DNA from: Luteibacter sp. OK325
GTDB taxonomy: Bacteria; Pseudomonadota; Gammaproteobacteria; Xanthomonadales; Rhodanobacteraceae
Assembly (NCBI RefSeq): GCF_003050935.1
Contig: NZ_QAOX01000004.1
Location: 248,001-312,000, forward strand
DNA length: 64,000 bases
Reading direction: 5' to 3'
The translations under genes were made by a program, and so were the position numbers. Every line of letters starts with the position of its first letter. Positions within the stretch are counted from its first letter, which is position 1. The notes beneath the pieces were generated by a model. That model had not been told where the DNA came from and did not search any database. It saw only the letters and a program-made list of their open reading frames with translations. Below, piece by piece: positions 15,418 to 24,111 of this stretch.

Positions 15418-16104
15418 ATGAACGGTTTGCCAACCATGCTGGTTCACTGCAACAAGTGCGGTGGGGAAACGAGACACTCGGTACTTCATAAGTATGCGAG
15501 TGAGTTCGAAGACCCCGAGACTCGACTGCGGGAGGCGCACAATTACAAGATGCTTGCCTGCCGTGGCTGTGAATCTGTGAGCCTAAAGCACAGCGTCAGG
15601 TATCAAGAAGAGTTCGACGGGGAAACTCGGTACTACCCGCCGCACGTCTACAGAAAGCCCCCAGCGTGGCTGTGGCGGGTGAGGGACGGCCATGGAAAAG
15701 ACGGTAAATACGTAAATACGCTCCTCGTCCAGATATACGAGGCGCTCGCCGTCGATGCGTTCGCTGTCGCGGCTATGGGCGTACGCGCCCTACTTGAGTA
15801 TCTGATGGTCTCCAAAGTCGGTGATCAGGGTTCATTTCAGAAGAACTTGAAGGCGTTTCACGAAGAAGGTCACGTTACCGCCCGGGAGAGGGAGCGCCTT
15901 GAAAAGACGCTCGATGTTGGAAGCGCAGCGATTCATCGGGCGTATCTCCCAGAGCACGCAGACGCAATGGTCTTGCTGGACATTGCAGAGCACGCCATAG
16001 TGTCGATGTACCTCCACGATGAGGCCGTCAACAACGTCGCGCAAAAGGTACCTGTCCGACAGGCTCGTAAGAAGCCGGAGGGCGCTCAGGACCAAAAGGC
16101 GTAG
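15418..16104 (+). CDS. DUF4145-domain protein with zinc-ribbon lead
   Basis: A 228-residue soluble protein. The start has a C-x-x-C zinc-ribbon pair (HCNKCGGETRHSVLHK) and a second one at CRGCESVSL. The C-terminal half is the DUF4145 helical bundle: YVNTLLVQIYEALAVDAFAV, then AAMGVRALLEYLM, and AAIHRAYLPEHADAMVLLDI, then AEHAIVSMYL. DUF4145 occurs alone or fused to type I restriction and other defence enzymes and is thought to be nucleic-acid linked; activity unknown. ATG at 15418 follows AGGAG. It has its own copy of the shared upstream element. Confidence 0.78.
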   Translation: MNGLPTMLVHCNKCGGETRHSVLHKYASEFEDPETRLREAHNYKMLACRGCESVSLKHSVRYQEEFDGETRYYPPHVYRKPPAWLWRVRDGHGKDGKYVNTLLVQIYEALAVDAFAVAAMGVRALLEYLMVSKVGDQGSFQKNLKAFHEEGHVTARERERLEKTLDVGSAAIHRAYLPEHADAMVLLDIAEHAIVSMYLHDEAVNNVAQKVPVRQARKKPEGAQDQKA

Positions 16105-16244
16105 ATCGTCCCGCCTTACTAGGCGAAAGAGACGTCCACCTTTCCTGCGACCGCAAACGCCATGGACGAGCTCGTCTACAAACGAAACGCGCCCGGTCAC
16201 TTTACTGATTGCCCGAGACCGTCACCGACTCGCGAGTGAGCTTG

Positions 16245-17054
16245 ATGACCGACGAAACGACTGCAACCCGTGAACCCTTGCGAGCAGCCAGTGGGTTGCT
16301 CGAAACACTTCCCAGACTCGCAAGCTCGGTCATCGGCATTACTGCGGTCGCGTACGTCATCGGGTGGCGACTCTCCAGTGTCTACTACACGGGGTTGGGC
16401 GCGCCCTGGGTCGCGCACCTGCTTACGGTCCAGCAGATGTCGGCCTCTGCAAGCTGGTTTGTCTTCGTAATCGTTTGCGCTACCGTGTTTGCCACCGTTG
16501 GTGTCATCTCTGGACAGGCCACCGCGCGCGGATTGGTGAGGTGGTCGACCATCCTGTTTGTCATCGGCTCCGTGCTTTACTCGATGTTTAATGACACATT
16601 CGGTTTTGTTAACTGGCAGCACGGCGCCCTCTTTGAATCGTTTGGCGGGATACTGTTCGCGATCTCGATTGGTCTTTCGTTGGGTGAATTGGTAGCGCTG
16701 GCAGCTGACGGGAGATCGTTGGTCACTTATCTCCCGCATTGGGTCGGACCATTACTAGTCGCGGCGCTCTTTCAAGGTCCCCAGGCGTTCGCTGGTGGTG
16801 TCGCAAAGGTGGATGGCAGCGTGCCGTCGCACTTACCGGCCGTCACGCTTGTGACGCCGGATGGACACCAGTGGATGATGATCGGTCCCGCCGGGGATCA
16901 GTTGCTTCTGATTTCGCCGAGCAATGACGTACGCGCCCGCGTTTTCCGGCTAGTGGCTCCGTCCATGATTGCGGCAATCGGAACTCCTCCCCGTAGTGAC
17001 GCCGAAGCGTCAAACCCTAATAGCGTCAAAGGGCACCCTGAGCCCCATCCGTAG
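16245..17054 (+). CDS. Four-helix membrane protein, island cargo
   Basis: A 269-residue protein with a hydrophilic N-terminus, about five hydrophobic segments (SVIGITAVAYVIGWRL, WFVFVIVCATVFATVGVISG, STILFVIGSVLYSMF, GGILFAISIGLSLGELVAL, VGPLLVAALFQGP) and a polar C-terminal domain of about 90 residues containing DGHQWMMIGPAGDQLLLISP. ATG at 16245 is preferred over a TTG start further up. I do not recognise the family; membrane proteins of this kind often serve as effectors in phage-defence cassettes, which is only a guess here. It lies between the DUF4145 gene and the inner recombinase. Confidence 0.5.
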   Translation: MTDETTATREPLRAASGLLETLPRLASSVIGITAVAYVIGWRLSSVYYTGLGAPWVAHLLTVQQMSASASWFVFVIVCATVFATVGVISGQATARGLVRWSTILFVIGSVLYSMFNDTFGFVNWQHGALFESFGGILFAISIGLSLGELVALAADGRSLVTYLPHWVGPLLVAALFQGPQAFAGGVAKVDGSVPSHLPAVTLVTPDGHQWMMIGPAGDQLLLISPSNDVRARVFRLVAPSMIAAIGTPPRSDAEASNPNSVKGHPEPHP

Positions 17055-17202
17055 GGACTGCGACGGGCCGAATACACTTCTCAGAGAGGTCGCCATTGAG
17101 CCATCGACGCCTCTGGATATTGCTGCGTGTCCGCACGTCAGGCGGCCAGCGGTACTTCGGTGCGGTCTAGGCGGCGGCTATATCCGAGTTGGCCCGACTC
17201 AA

Positions 17203-18414
17203 CTATGGAAGCAGGATCGCATCTTGGCGAAGGCGGGTGACACTCTGCGCCGCGCTTACTAGCTGCTTTGTCTGTAGGTGGGTGTAGATGTCGGTAGTAG
17301 CGATAGATGTGTGTCCAAGCCACTCCTTCACTATCTTCAGATCCGCCCCGCTCTCCAATAGGCGGCTCGCGCATGTGTGGCGCAGCGAATGGATCACGCA
17401 GTCACGATGGCCGATGCCCGCCGCAGCCCGCGCACGCCTCCAGATATCTTGCGCTCGGCGAGCGTCGAGATCCTTGAAAGGGCCGACGGCAATGCCTCTG
17501 CACGCATCAAGAGCGGTGGCACAGGTATCGGTCATTGGCACGCTGCGCTGGCGACCAGTCTTCAGGTCCTCGTGGCGGAACAGCTCGATCATTCCGGCTC
17601 TCTCGCCGCGCGAGAAGTCCAGCTCGGTCCATAGGAGCCCTAGGGCTTCGCTCAAGCGCATGCCGGACTCGACCAGCACTACGAACAATAAATGGTACCG
17701 ATACGCGTCCGGCTTTCGTGGGTGACCCCATTTAGGCTCTAGACGGATATTGTCCAGATTGAGCACGGCCTCGAAGATGGCCTGCTCGTCCGAGAAATCC
17801 ATAAAGTAGGCCCTTCCCGTCCGCTTTCTGACTCCCTTCACCTTCGGGAACACCTTAGGCGCGTCGGGCCAGTGATCATCGAGGGCTACGTTGAACATGC
17901 GGCGCAGGCAGGCCAAGTGATTATTCACCGTGGCTCCCGAGAGCGTCTGCCCAGGTCGGTTGATGCCTGGCAGCGGCTTCGATACGAGTCGACTGGTGAG
18001 CTTTTGAACCGAGTGGTAGTCGATTGCGGAAAGTTTGGTATCCGCGCCAAGTATTTCTTCTATCACGCGGCAATTCCTCGCGTACTCCGAATGAGCCTTC
18101 AGATACCGCCAGGTCGTGGGCGACCTTAGACAGCGGTCGAAGGCTTCTTTCAGCGTGAGCCCGCCGTCGGCATGTAGTTCTGCCGCACACCGGTTTGAGC
18201 CGCTTCCCCTGATTAACGCGACGAGGTCGGCTTGGGCCAGCCGAGGGTTCTTGTGAAGCGCTGCGACGATGAGACGCTCCTTGGCGAGCGCATCGACCTC
18301 ATCGTTGCTGCCTGTAGAGACAGCAACGCGGCGACCGTCCACTTGGACGCGAATCATGTAGTACCGTCGATCTCTTCCCGACGGGAGTTGCGAGCCTTTA
18401 AGTTTGAGCGGCAT
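17203..18414 (-). CDS. Tyrosine recombinase (site-specific integrase)
   Basis: A 403-residue protein with an N-terminal SAM-like core-binding domain and a C-terminal catalytic domain: ESGMRLSEALGLLWTELDFS carries the first Arg, HSLRHTCASRLLESG carries His-x-x-Arg, HTSIATTDIYTHL carries the second His and the Tyr nucleophile. All catalytic residues are in place. GGGAGG precedes the ATG. It belongs to a different group from the P4-type integrase at 19626. Its presence inside the island shows that at least one further mobile unit was inserted, or that the cargo module brought its own recombinase. Confidence 0.9.
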   Translation of the reverse strand: MPLKLKGSQLPSGRDRRYYMIRVQVDGRRVAVSTGSNDEVDALAKERLIVAALHKNPRLAQADLVALIRGSGSNRCAAELHADGGLTLKEAFDRCLRSPTTWRYLKAHSEYARNCRVIEEILGADTKLSAIDYHSVQKLTSRLVSKPLPGINRPGQTLSGATVNNHLACLRRMFNVALDDHWPDAPKVFPKVKGVRKRTGRAYFMDFSDEQAIFEAVLNLDNIRLEPKWGHPRKPDAYRYHLLFVVLVESGMRLSEALGLLWTELDFSRGERAGMIELFRHEDLKTGRQRSVPMTDTCATALDACRGIAVGPFKDLDARRAQDIWRRARAAAGIGHRDCVIHSLRHTCASRLLESGADLKIVKEWLGHTSIATTDIYTHLQTKQLVSAAQSVTRLRQDAILLP

Positions 18415-18525
18415 GACTGGCCTCCCAGGTTCGGCAGCCGCATTATTTCCTCGCTCTAGTGCTGTTACCAGTGCTTAATTGACTGCCTGCGAAGCCCGTT
18501 CAGCGCGCGGTGATGTGCAAGTTGT

Positions 18526-18940
18526 CAACGCTTGACGACTCGCAATCGAGTAGCGTCGCTCAGGCCGAGAATCGGTGGTCGTATGCTCCGGCCCTGGTTG
18601 TAGTCGCGCAGCCAGTCTTCTATCTCGGTCCGAGAATGCAGCAAGTTCGGAAACCAGTGCACGTTAAGGCATTCATCGCGCAGACGCCTGTTGAACGATT
18701 CAAGTAGCTATTTTGATTTGGTTTGCCCGGCTCGACTAGGCGCAGCTGCACACCACGCGTATGCGCCCAGGCAGCCATGGCCTTGCCACAGAACTCCTTG
18801 CCGTTGTCGCCCTGGATCACCCTCGGGAGTCCGTGGGTGCTCGCCAGCCAGCCCATGACGCGCGTCACACCGACACCTGTTATGGCTTGCTCGACCTCGA
18901 CGAAGGCAACCTCGTGGGTAGCGTCGTTGATGCCGGACAA
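18526..18940 (-). pseudogene. IS3-family transposase fragment
   Basis: The stretch codes part of the DDE catalytic domain of an IS3-family OrfB: GLPRVIQGDNGKEFCGKAMA, then WAHTRGVQLRLVEPGKPNQN. After NSYL the frame shifts; the other frame continues with ESFNRRLRDECLNVHWFPNL and a WLRDYN motif. The start of OrfB, OrfA and the terminal inverted repeats are not present, so the copy is dead. It sits between two integrase genes. Confidence 0.8.
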
Positions 18941-19017
18941 CCTATGCCGACTGAGACGGCTATGTCTTCAGAACACGGGCAGCCGTAAATTCGAGATAAC
19001 GAGGGCAGGACGTCAAA

Positions 19018-19470
19018 CTATCCGATCCATTCTTCAAATCGAACGGAGTCGATTTCCCCTCTCGCAAGCGCTCCCAAGCCCGACGAGAGATCGCCGAGCT
19101 GCCCATACGTCGACAAGAACCGTCCACGCACCATCGCCCTGGCACCTTGGAAGCCGGCACCGATTTCTTCTTGCACGAGGCTGACTTCGACTATAACTTT
19201 GTCACCTATACCGGCGCTTTTCGCACGAATCCCAATATGTTCGTCAGCTACCCTTGTATGATCGATGCGATCTAAATAGCCAAGCGAGATAACGAGCGTC
19301 TCGTCAATATCGATCGGCATCTTCGAGAAAACCTTGCTTTCCCCTTCAAGGATTCTCGGATTGAAATATGCGAGGGACTCGCCAGCAAATGCCCCTGACC
19401 TTAGCGTAACGAAAAGTCGCGGACTGTCCTCGATATCGTCATTGACGGTTGCTTCAAAGTAATTAGACAC
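19018..19470 (-). CDS. Hypothetical beta-rich protein
   Basis: A 150-residue soluble protein with alternating polar and hydrophobic residues typical of beta sheet (SPRLFVTLRSGAFAGESLAY, DKVIVEVSLVQEEIGAGF). GTG at 19470 is preferred over TTG at 19473 because GGAGG then stands five bases upstream. Base composition is richer in A and T than the core genes, consistent with recent arrival. It is downstream of the P4-type integrase on the same strand, a place where accessory cargo is often found. No family recognised. Confidence 0.5.
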   Translation of the reverse strand: MSNYFEATVNDDIEDSPRLFVTLRSGAFAGESLAYFNPRILEGESKVFSKMPIDIDETLVISLGYLDRIDHTRVADEHIGIRAKSAGIGDKVIVEVSLVQEEIGAGFQGARAMVRGRFLSTYGQLGDLSSGLGALARGEIDSVRFEEWIG

Positions 19471-19625
19471 CAATGCCTCCGTTCGTGATTTTTAGCTCGA
19501 CGTTGAGCCCAGCACCATTTGAAATGCGACCAATCGCGTGAGATCGCCGAGTGGGTAGCCAAATGTTGAACTCTGATAAAGGGGAAAACTACAGATGAGG
19601 ACAGAAACGAGCGCCTTCCGCCGCA

Positions 19626-20846
19626 TTAGCTCGCAATGCGCCTGATAGGGACAATTTGTCCGCCCACGCGCAGACCATCCAGATAGTCCGCCCAAGCCTG
19701 CATCATCCGCTTGCGCACATCGAGGTACTGCGCAGCGTGGGTGTACGCCTCGCGTACCTTGTTAGTTTCCGCATGGGCAAGCTGCCGCTCGATGGCATCG
19801 GCGTTCCAGCCCATCTCATTTAGGCGAGTGGCTGCCATGCTGCGAAATCCGTGGCCGGTCATCTCGTCTCCGGAATAACCGAGGCCACGAAGGGCTGCGT
19901 TAATCGTGTTTTCGCTCATCGGTCGAAGTGCCGACCGCAGACCAGGAAAGACAAAGCGACCTTCTCCGGAGAGCGCTCGCACGTCCCGCAGGACACTTAC
20001 CGCCTGGCTCGAAAGTGGAACCAGATGAGGCGCCTTCATTTTCATGCGGGCAGGTGGAATCCGCCACATGCCTTCATCCAGGTCGAACTCAGCCCACTCT
20101 GCCGCGCGCAACTCCCCTGGCCTCACAAATACCAAGGGTGCCAGTTGAAGCGCCTTCAGCGTCGCGAACTGTCCGGAGTAGCCATCGATCGATCGCAGCA
20201 ACGCGCCGATGCGCGCCGGGTCGGTAATCGCGGCGTGGTGCTTCTGCTTTGGCGCTTTCAACGCCCCCTTCAGCGCGGCAGTGGGGTCGGTGTCGACCAG
20301 CCCCTCAATGACCGCGTACCGGAAGACCTGGCCTACCTTGACCTTTGCCCGCCGCGCCGTTTCTAACTTACCGGACGCTTCGATCTTCCTAAGGGCATCC
20401 AACAGCATTCGAGAGGTAATGCCAGCGATTGCCTGCTCGCCCAGCTCAGGAAACAGAAACCCTTCAAGAATCCATTTGTTCTTGTTGGCGGTAACCTCGG
20501 CAATATCTTGGCGCTCCATCCATGCGCGGGCCACGGAAGCGAACGTGTTGTCCGCAGCAACGCGGGCCACGGCTCGAACGGCCTTTGCCTCTTTCCGTTC
20601 TGCGCCGGGGTCGATGTTGTTGGCAATCTTCCGTCGCGCCTCGTCGCGGCGCAGACGAGCATCGGCCAACGTCACGGTCGGATAAACACCCAGCGCTAGG
20701 GTCTTGCGCTTGTTCGCGAACCGATAGTCCAACCGCCAATACCTGCCACCGTCGGGCTTCAGAAGTAGGTACATCCCGCCACCGTCCGTGAGCTTCTGGG
20801 CGGAGGCGGAGGGTTTGGCTTTGCGGATGGCTGCGTCGGTCAGCAT
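19626..20846 (-). CDS. P4-type integrase next to tRNA-Leu
   Basis: A 406-residue integrase of the P4/CP4-57 group. The amino terminus MLTDAAIRKAKPSASAQKLT, then GRYWRLDYRFANKRKTLALG, is the DUF4102 arm-binding domain; the SAM-like domain follows, and the catalytic part has VFVRPGELRAAEWAEFDL (first Arg), MTGHGFRSMAATRLNEMGW (His-x-x-Arg) and a terminal HAETNKVREAYTHA (Tyr). Full length and without visible damage. Its start lies 185 bases from the 3' end of tRNA-Leu, the classical arrangement for an element inserted at that tRNA. It probably drives excision of the island. Confidence 0.93.
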   Translation of the reverse strand: MLTDAAIRKAKPSASAQKLTDGGGMYLLLKPDGGRYWRLDYRFANKRKTLALGVYPTVTLADARLRRDEARRKIANNIDPGAERKEAKAVRAVARVAADNTFASVARAWMERQDIAEVTANKNKWILEGFLFPELGEQAIAGITSRMLLDALRKIEASGKLETARRAKVKVGQVFRYAVIEGLVDTDPTAALKGALKAPKQKHHAAITDPARIGALLRSIDGYSGQFATLKALQLAPLVFVRPGELRAAEWAEFDLDEGMWRIPPARMKMKAPHLVPLSSQAVSVLRDVRALSGEGRFVFPGLRSALRPMSENTINAALRGLGYSGDEMTGHGFRSMAATRLNEMGWNADAIERQLAHAETNKVREAYTHAAQYLDVRKRMMQAWADYLDGLRVGGQIVPIRRIAS

Positions 20847-20960
20847 GGCGGTATCTCAGGATCGGCGAGCGCGCATCTTACATATATACCGTCAAAAATG
20901 CCGCCACATACCGCCAGCTTCCCTGACCTTCCGTGAGACACCCTGCGACCACGCAACCAC

Positions 20961-20985
20961 AAAAAAGCCCGCTGTTATGCGGGCT
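20961..20985 (-). terminator. Terminator of the tRNA transcript
   Basis: On the minus strand AGCCCGC-ATAACA-GCGGGCT is followed by a run of T. It stands downstream of tRNA-Leu. It also blocks transcription into the integrase. Confidence 0.85.
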
Positions 20986-21030
20986 GGATGGCTCATGCGA
21001 GCCTCAATGAGATTGACCGAGATCGGCTAA

Positions 21031-21117
21031 TGGTGCCCGGAGTGGGACTCGAACCCACATACCCTTGCGGATGAGGGATTTTAAGTCCCTTGCGTCTACC
21101 GATTTCGCCATCCGGGC
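21031..21117 (-). tRNA. tRNA-Leu (anticodon TAA)
   Basis: The minus strand reads GCCCGGATGGCGAAATCGGT and ends in CACTCCGGGCACCA, with an anticodon loop CTTAAAA (TAA), a variable arm and an encoded CCA; 87 bases. The acceptor stem pairs GCCCGGA with TCCGGGC. It is the attachment target of the adjoining integrase. Confidence 0.96.
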
Positions 21118-21125
21118 GGAAAGAA

Positions 21126-21157
21126 AAAAGGCGCAGCCGCGGTAACGGTTGCGCCTT
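21126..21157. terminator. Inverted repeat between tRNA-Leu and tRNA-Cys
   Basis: AAGGCGCAgCCG and CGGtTGCGCCTT form a long hairpin with an adjacent run of A (T on the minus strand). It lies inside the tRNA cluster, so it may be a processing hairpin or a weak terminator. Confidence 0.5.
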
Positions 21158-21167
21158 CGAAATGCGA

Positions 21168-21241
21168 TGGAGGCCGAGGTCGGAATCGAACCGGCGTACG
21201 CGGATTTGCAGTCCGCTGCATGACCACTCTGCCACCCGGCC
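21168..21241 (-). tRNA. tRNA-Cys (anticodon GCA)
   Basis: The minus strand begins GGCCGGGTGGCAGAGTGGTC and ends CGGCCTCCA; the anticodon loop is CTGCAAA. Arms pair correctly; 74 bases with CCA encoded. Confidence 0.96.
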
Positions 21242-21284
21242 ATCGCTTGCGCAGCGCGAGAGTAACCGCGAAGCGCTTAAAAAA

Positions 21285-21310
21285 CAAAACCTCGGAGGTC
21301 CGAGGTTTTG
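21285..21310. terminator. Inverted repeat between tRNA-Cys and tRNA-Gly
   Basis: CAAAACCTCG and CGAGGTTTTG flank GAGGTC. The arms end in A and T runs, so it could act as a terminator on either strand within the tRNA cluster, or as a processing signal. Confidence 0.5.
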
Positions 21311-21320
21311 TAGAATTACT

Positions 21321-21396
<76 letters not shown>

Positions 21397-21434
21397 GTCG
21401 TTGTCCGGCCATTTTAGATCAGATCGGAATTGTG

Positions 21435-22061
21435 TCAACCACTTTGCACCGAATTTTTTTCACTTTTTTTCACGTCCTCTGAATCTCCGCGCAAACTGGG
21501 CCACGCAGCCCTCAAATAGTCCAGTCCGGACCATATGGTGAGGATGCCGGCGAGGACCAGCAGCGCTTCGCCGATGTTGTACGAGGCCAGGGACTCGGTG
21601 TCGTGCTGAACCAGCAGCACCACCAGGGCGACCATCTGCGCCAGCGTCTTCAGCTTGCCGAGGAAGGCCACCTTCACCTTGGAGCGGGCGCCAATCTGGG
21701 CCATCCACTCGCGCAGCGCGCTGACGCTGATCTCACGGCCGACGATCACCGAGGCCGTGACGGCCAGGAGTACGCCCTGCCAGCCACCCGGATGGGACTG
21801 CACCAGCAGGAACAGCGTGACGGCTACCATGAGCTTGTCGGCCACGGGGTCGAGGAACGCGCCGAAAGCTGAAGTCAGGTTCATGCGGCGGGCCAGATAG
21901 CCATCGAGCCAGTCGGTGAACCCCGCGATCACGAACACCGCGGCGGCCCCGAGATTCGACCAGCGAAACGGCAGATAGAAGACGACGACCATGACCGGGA
22001 GCAGGAGCACGCGGAAGAGGGTCAGCCAGGTAGGCAGGTTGATTCGCATAGTCGGTCGCAT
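21435..22061 (-). CDS. pgsA: CDP-diacylglycerol--glycerol-3-phosphate 3-phosphatidyltransferase
   Basis: A 208-residue inner-membrane enzyme that makes phosphatidylglycerophosphate, the first step to phosphatidylglycerol and cardiolipin. The CDP-alcohol phosphotransferase signature D-x2-D-G-x2-A-R-x8-G-x3-D-x3-D is complete (DWLDGYLARRMN, then FGAFLDPVAD, about residues 47-70). It opens with INLPTWLTLFRVLLLPVMVV, as in the family, and the tail is charged. Either ATG at 22061 or at 22049 may be used. It begins 5 bases after uvrC ends, so the two share a transcript, an arrangement seen in many gammaproteobacteria, which then runs into the tRNA cluster. Confidence 0.95.
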   Translation of the reverse strand: MRPTMRINLPTWLTLFRVLLLPVMVVVFYLPFRWSNLGAAAVFVIAGFTDWLDGYLARRMNLTSAFGAFLDPVADKLMVAVTLFLLVQSHPGGWQGVLLAVTASVIVGREISVSALREWMAQIGARSKVKVAFLGKLKTLAQMVALVVLLVQHDTESLASYNIGEALLVLAGILTIWSGLDYLRAAWPSLRGDSEDVKKSEKNSVQSG

Positions 22062-22066
22062 GCAAC

Positions 22067-23899
22067 TTAGGGGTGAAGCATGGCATAGATGCGTTCGGCG
22101 AGACCGCGATCAATCCCCTTCACGCTCATCAATTCTTCAACGCCGGCCGCCTCGACCCCCGCCAGGCCACCAAAAGCCTTGAGCAGCGCAGCGCGGCGAC
22201 GTGCACCCACGCCCGCCACGTCTTCCAGTGTGCTCCGTTCACGTGCGGCTTCGCGACGTTTGCGGTGCCCGCTGATCGCAAAACGGTGCGCTTCGTCACG
22301 AACCGCGGCGACCAGGTGCAACGCAGGCGACGAGGTACCCGGATGCAGCGTCTTACCGCTCTCGGCAAGAACCAGCGTCTCTTCACCGGCGCGACGGCCG
22401 GGACCTTTCGCCACACCGACCACACGAATGCCTTCGACGCCCAGCTCGCGCAATACGTCCACGGCCTGCCCCACCTGACCGGAACCACCGTCGATCAGCA
22501 GGATGTCCGGCTTCGCGCCACCCTCGACGACTTTCTTGAAGCGACGCGTCAGGGCCTGGTGCATGGCGGCGTAATCGTCGCCCGGCGTGATGCCCGCGAT
22601 ATTGAAGCGGCGGTAGTGCGACTTCTCAGGGCCCTCGGGACCGAATACAACGCACGAGGCCACGGTGGCCTCGCCTCGCGTGTGACTGATATCGAAGCAC
22701 TCGATCCGTCGCGGCGGCGCCTCGAGCTCGAGCACCTTCTGCAGGTCGTCGAACCGCGCCAGCAACGTATGCCGGCTGGCCAGGCGCGAGGTGAGCGCAG
22801 CGCTGGCGTTTCGCTGGGCCATCTCGAGGAATCGCGCGCGCTCGCCGCGCACGCTGGGCTTGAGCGAGACGACATAACCGGCGTGATCGGAAAGCACCTG
22901 CGCGAGCACGTCAATGTCTTCCACCGGATCGCTCAGCACCAGCTCACGCGGCACCTGGCGCTCCAGGTAGTACTGCGCAATGAACTGCGCAAGTACATCG
23001 CTCACCGACGCATCGGTCGGCAGGCGCGGGAAGAAGTCGCGCGAACCCAGGCTCACGCCGTTGCGGAAGAACAGCACGCTCACGCAGGCCATGCCGCCTT
23101 CCAGACAGCAGGCGATCACGTCCATGTCCGCGCTGGCGCCCTGCACGAAGTGCTGGGCCTGCAGTTTACGCAGGGCAGAAACCTGGTCGCGAAGCGTGGC
23201 TGCGCGCTCGAAGTTCAGCGTCATGCTGGCCTTGTCCATCGCCACGGCCAGTTCGTCGATCACCGCACTACTGCGACCCTCGAGGAACATCTCGGCGTGA
23301 CGCACATCGTTCTGGTAGTCGGGCACGTCAATCAGGCGCACGCAGGGCGCGCTGCATCGTCCGATCTGGTGTTGCAGGCAGGGGCGCGAGCGGTTGCGGA
23401 AATAGCTGTCCTCGCACTGACGCACCTTGAACAGCTTCTGCATCAGGCCAAGGCTCTCGCGCACGGCAAAGGTGCTGGGATACGGACCGAAGTAGCGACC
23501 CGGCCCGGTCTTCGCGCCACGATGGAAGCCGAGGCGCGGATACTCCTCGCCCGCGGAGAGATAAATGTAGGGATAGCTCTTATCGTCGCGCAGCACGATG
23601 TTGTAGCGCGGCTTGAGCGACTTGATCAGCTGCGATTCGAGCAGCAGCGCTTCGCCCGCGGTACGCGTCAGGGTGACTTCGGCCCGCGCGATCTGCGACA
23701 CCATGGAGGCGATGCGCGGATCCATCGGTGGCTTGAGGAAGTAGTTGCTGACACGCTTCTTGAGGTTCGCCGCCTTGCCCACGTACAGCAACTCATCCTC
23801 CGCATCGAAATAGCGGTAGACGCCTGGCGAAGTGGTGAGGTGGCGAACGAAGGCCTTGCCGTCGAACGGATGCGACTCGGTGTGCTCCATGACCGACAT
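22067..23899 (-). CDS. uvrC: Excinuclease ABC subunit C
   Basis: A 610-residue nucleotide-excision-repair endonuclease that cuts on both sides of a lesion marked by UvrA-UvrB. Domains in order: GIY-YIG nuclease (SPGVYRYFDAEDELLYVGKA, residues about 29-48), a four-Cys cluster region (CEDSYFRNRSRPCLQHQIGR, then CSAPC), UVR UvrB-binding motif (near 205-240), RNase H-like nuclease (ECFDISHTRGEATVASCVVF and LLIDGGSGQVGQA), and tandem helix-hairpin-helix motifs at the end (VAGVGARRRAALLKAFGGLA and VKGIDRGLAERIY). Full length. Upstream is a terminator for the opposite neighbour, so uvrC probably has its own promoter in 23900-23930. Confidence 0.97.
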   Translation of the reverse strand: MSVMEHTESHPFDGKAFVRHLTTSPGVYRYFDAEDELLYVGKAANLKKRVSNYFLKPPMDPRIASMVSQIARAEVTLTRTAGEALLLESQLIKSLKPRYNIVLRDDKSYPYIYLSAGEEYPRLGFHRGAKTGPGRYFGPYPSTFAVRESLGLMQKLFKVRQCEDSYFRNRSRPCLQHQIGRCSAPCVRLIDVPDYQNDVRHAEMFLEGRSSAVIDELAVAMDKASMTLNFERAATLRDQVSALRKLQAQHFVQGASADMDVIACCLEGGMACVSVLFFRNGVSLGSRDFFPRLPTDASVSDVLAQFIAQYYLERQVPRELVLSDPVEDIDVLAQVLSDHAGYVVSLKPSVRGERARFLEMAQRNASAALTSRLASRHTLLARFDDLQKVLELEAPPRRIECFDISHTRGEATVASCVVFGPEGPEKSHYRRFNIAGITPGDDYAAMHQALTRRFKKVVEGGAKPDILLIDGGSGQVGQAVDVLRELGVEGIRVVGVAKGPGRRAGEETLVLAESGKTLHPGTSSPALHLVAAVRDEAHRFAISGHRKRREAARERSTLEDVAGVGARRRAALLKAFGGLAGVEAAGVEELMSVKGIDRGLAERIYAMLHP

Positions 23900-23926
23900 T
23901 TTAGCGTGTCGGCGCCGACCGGGCGC

Positions 23927-23962
23927 GAAAAAACGCCGGCATGGGGTGGACCATGCCGGCGC
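23927..23962 (-). terminator. Terminator downstream of kdsB
   Basis: CGCCGGCATGG and CCATGCCGGCG form an 11-base-pair stem, followed on the minus strand by a run of T. It ends the serC-pheA-hisC-aroA-kdsB transcript before uvrC. The stretch 23963-24111 shows nothing else but GC-rich spacer. Confidence 0.85.
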
Positions 23963-24111
23963 TCTGCCTTCCGTGGGCTGTCGCCGTCCTTGGGGGATGA
24001 CAGTGGCGACAGGGATAGATTAAGGGCTGGCCCTCGCGGGCGCCCCCGGCGCAGGCCGGGTCTGTGAGTAGGGCTCGCCCTCGCCACGTTGTAGGGAAAC
24101 CCTGACCCTGC

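Noticed and set aside
19492-19626. 44-codon frame downstream of the P4-type integrase
   Set aside because: Weak ribosome site and no family; it could be chance.
22073-24067. A 664-codon frame antisense to uvrC
   Set aside because: A shadow of a high-GC gene; no ribosome site or domain.
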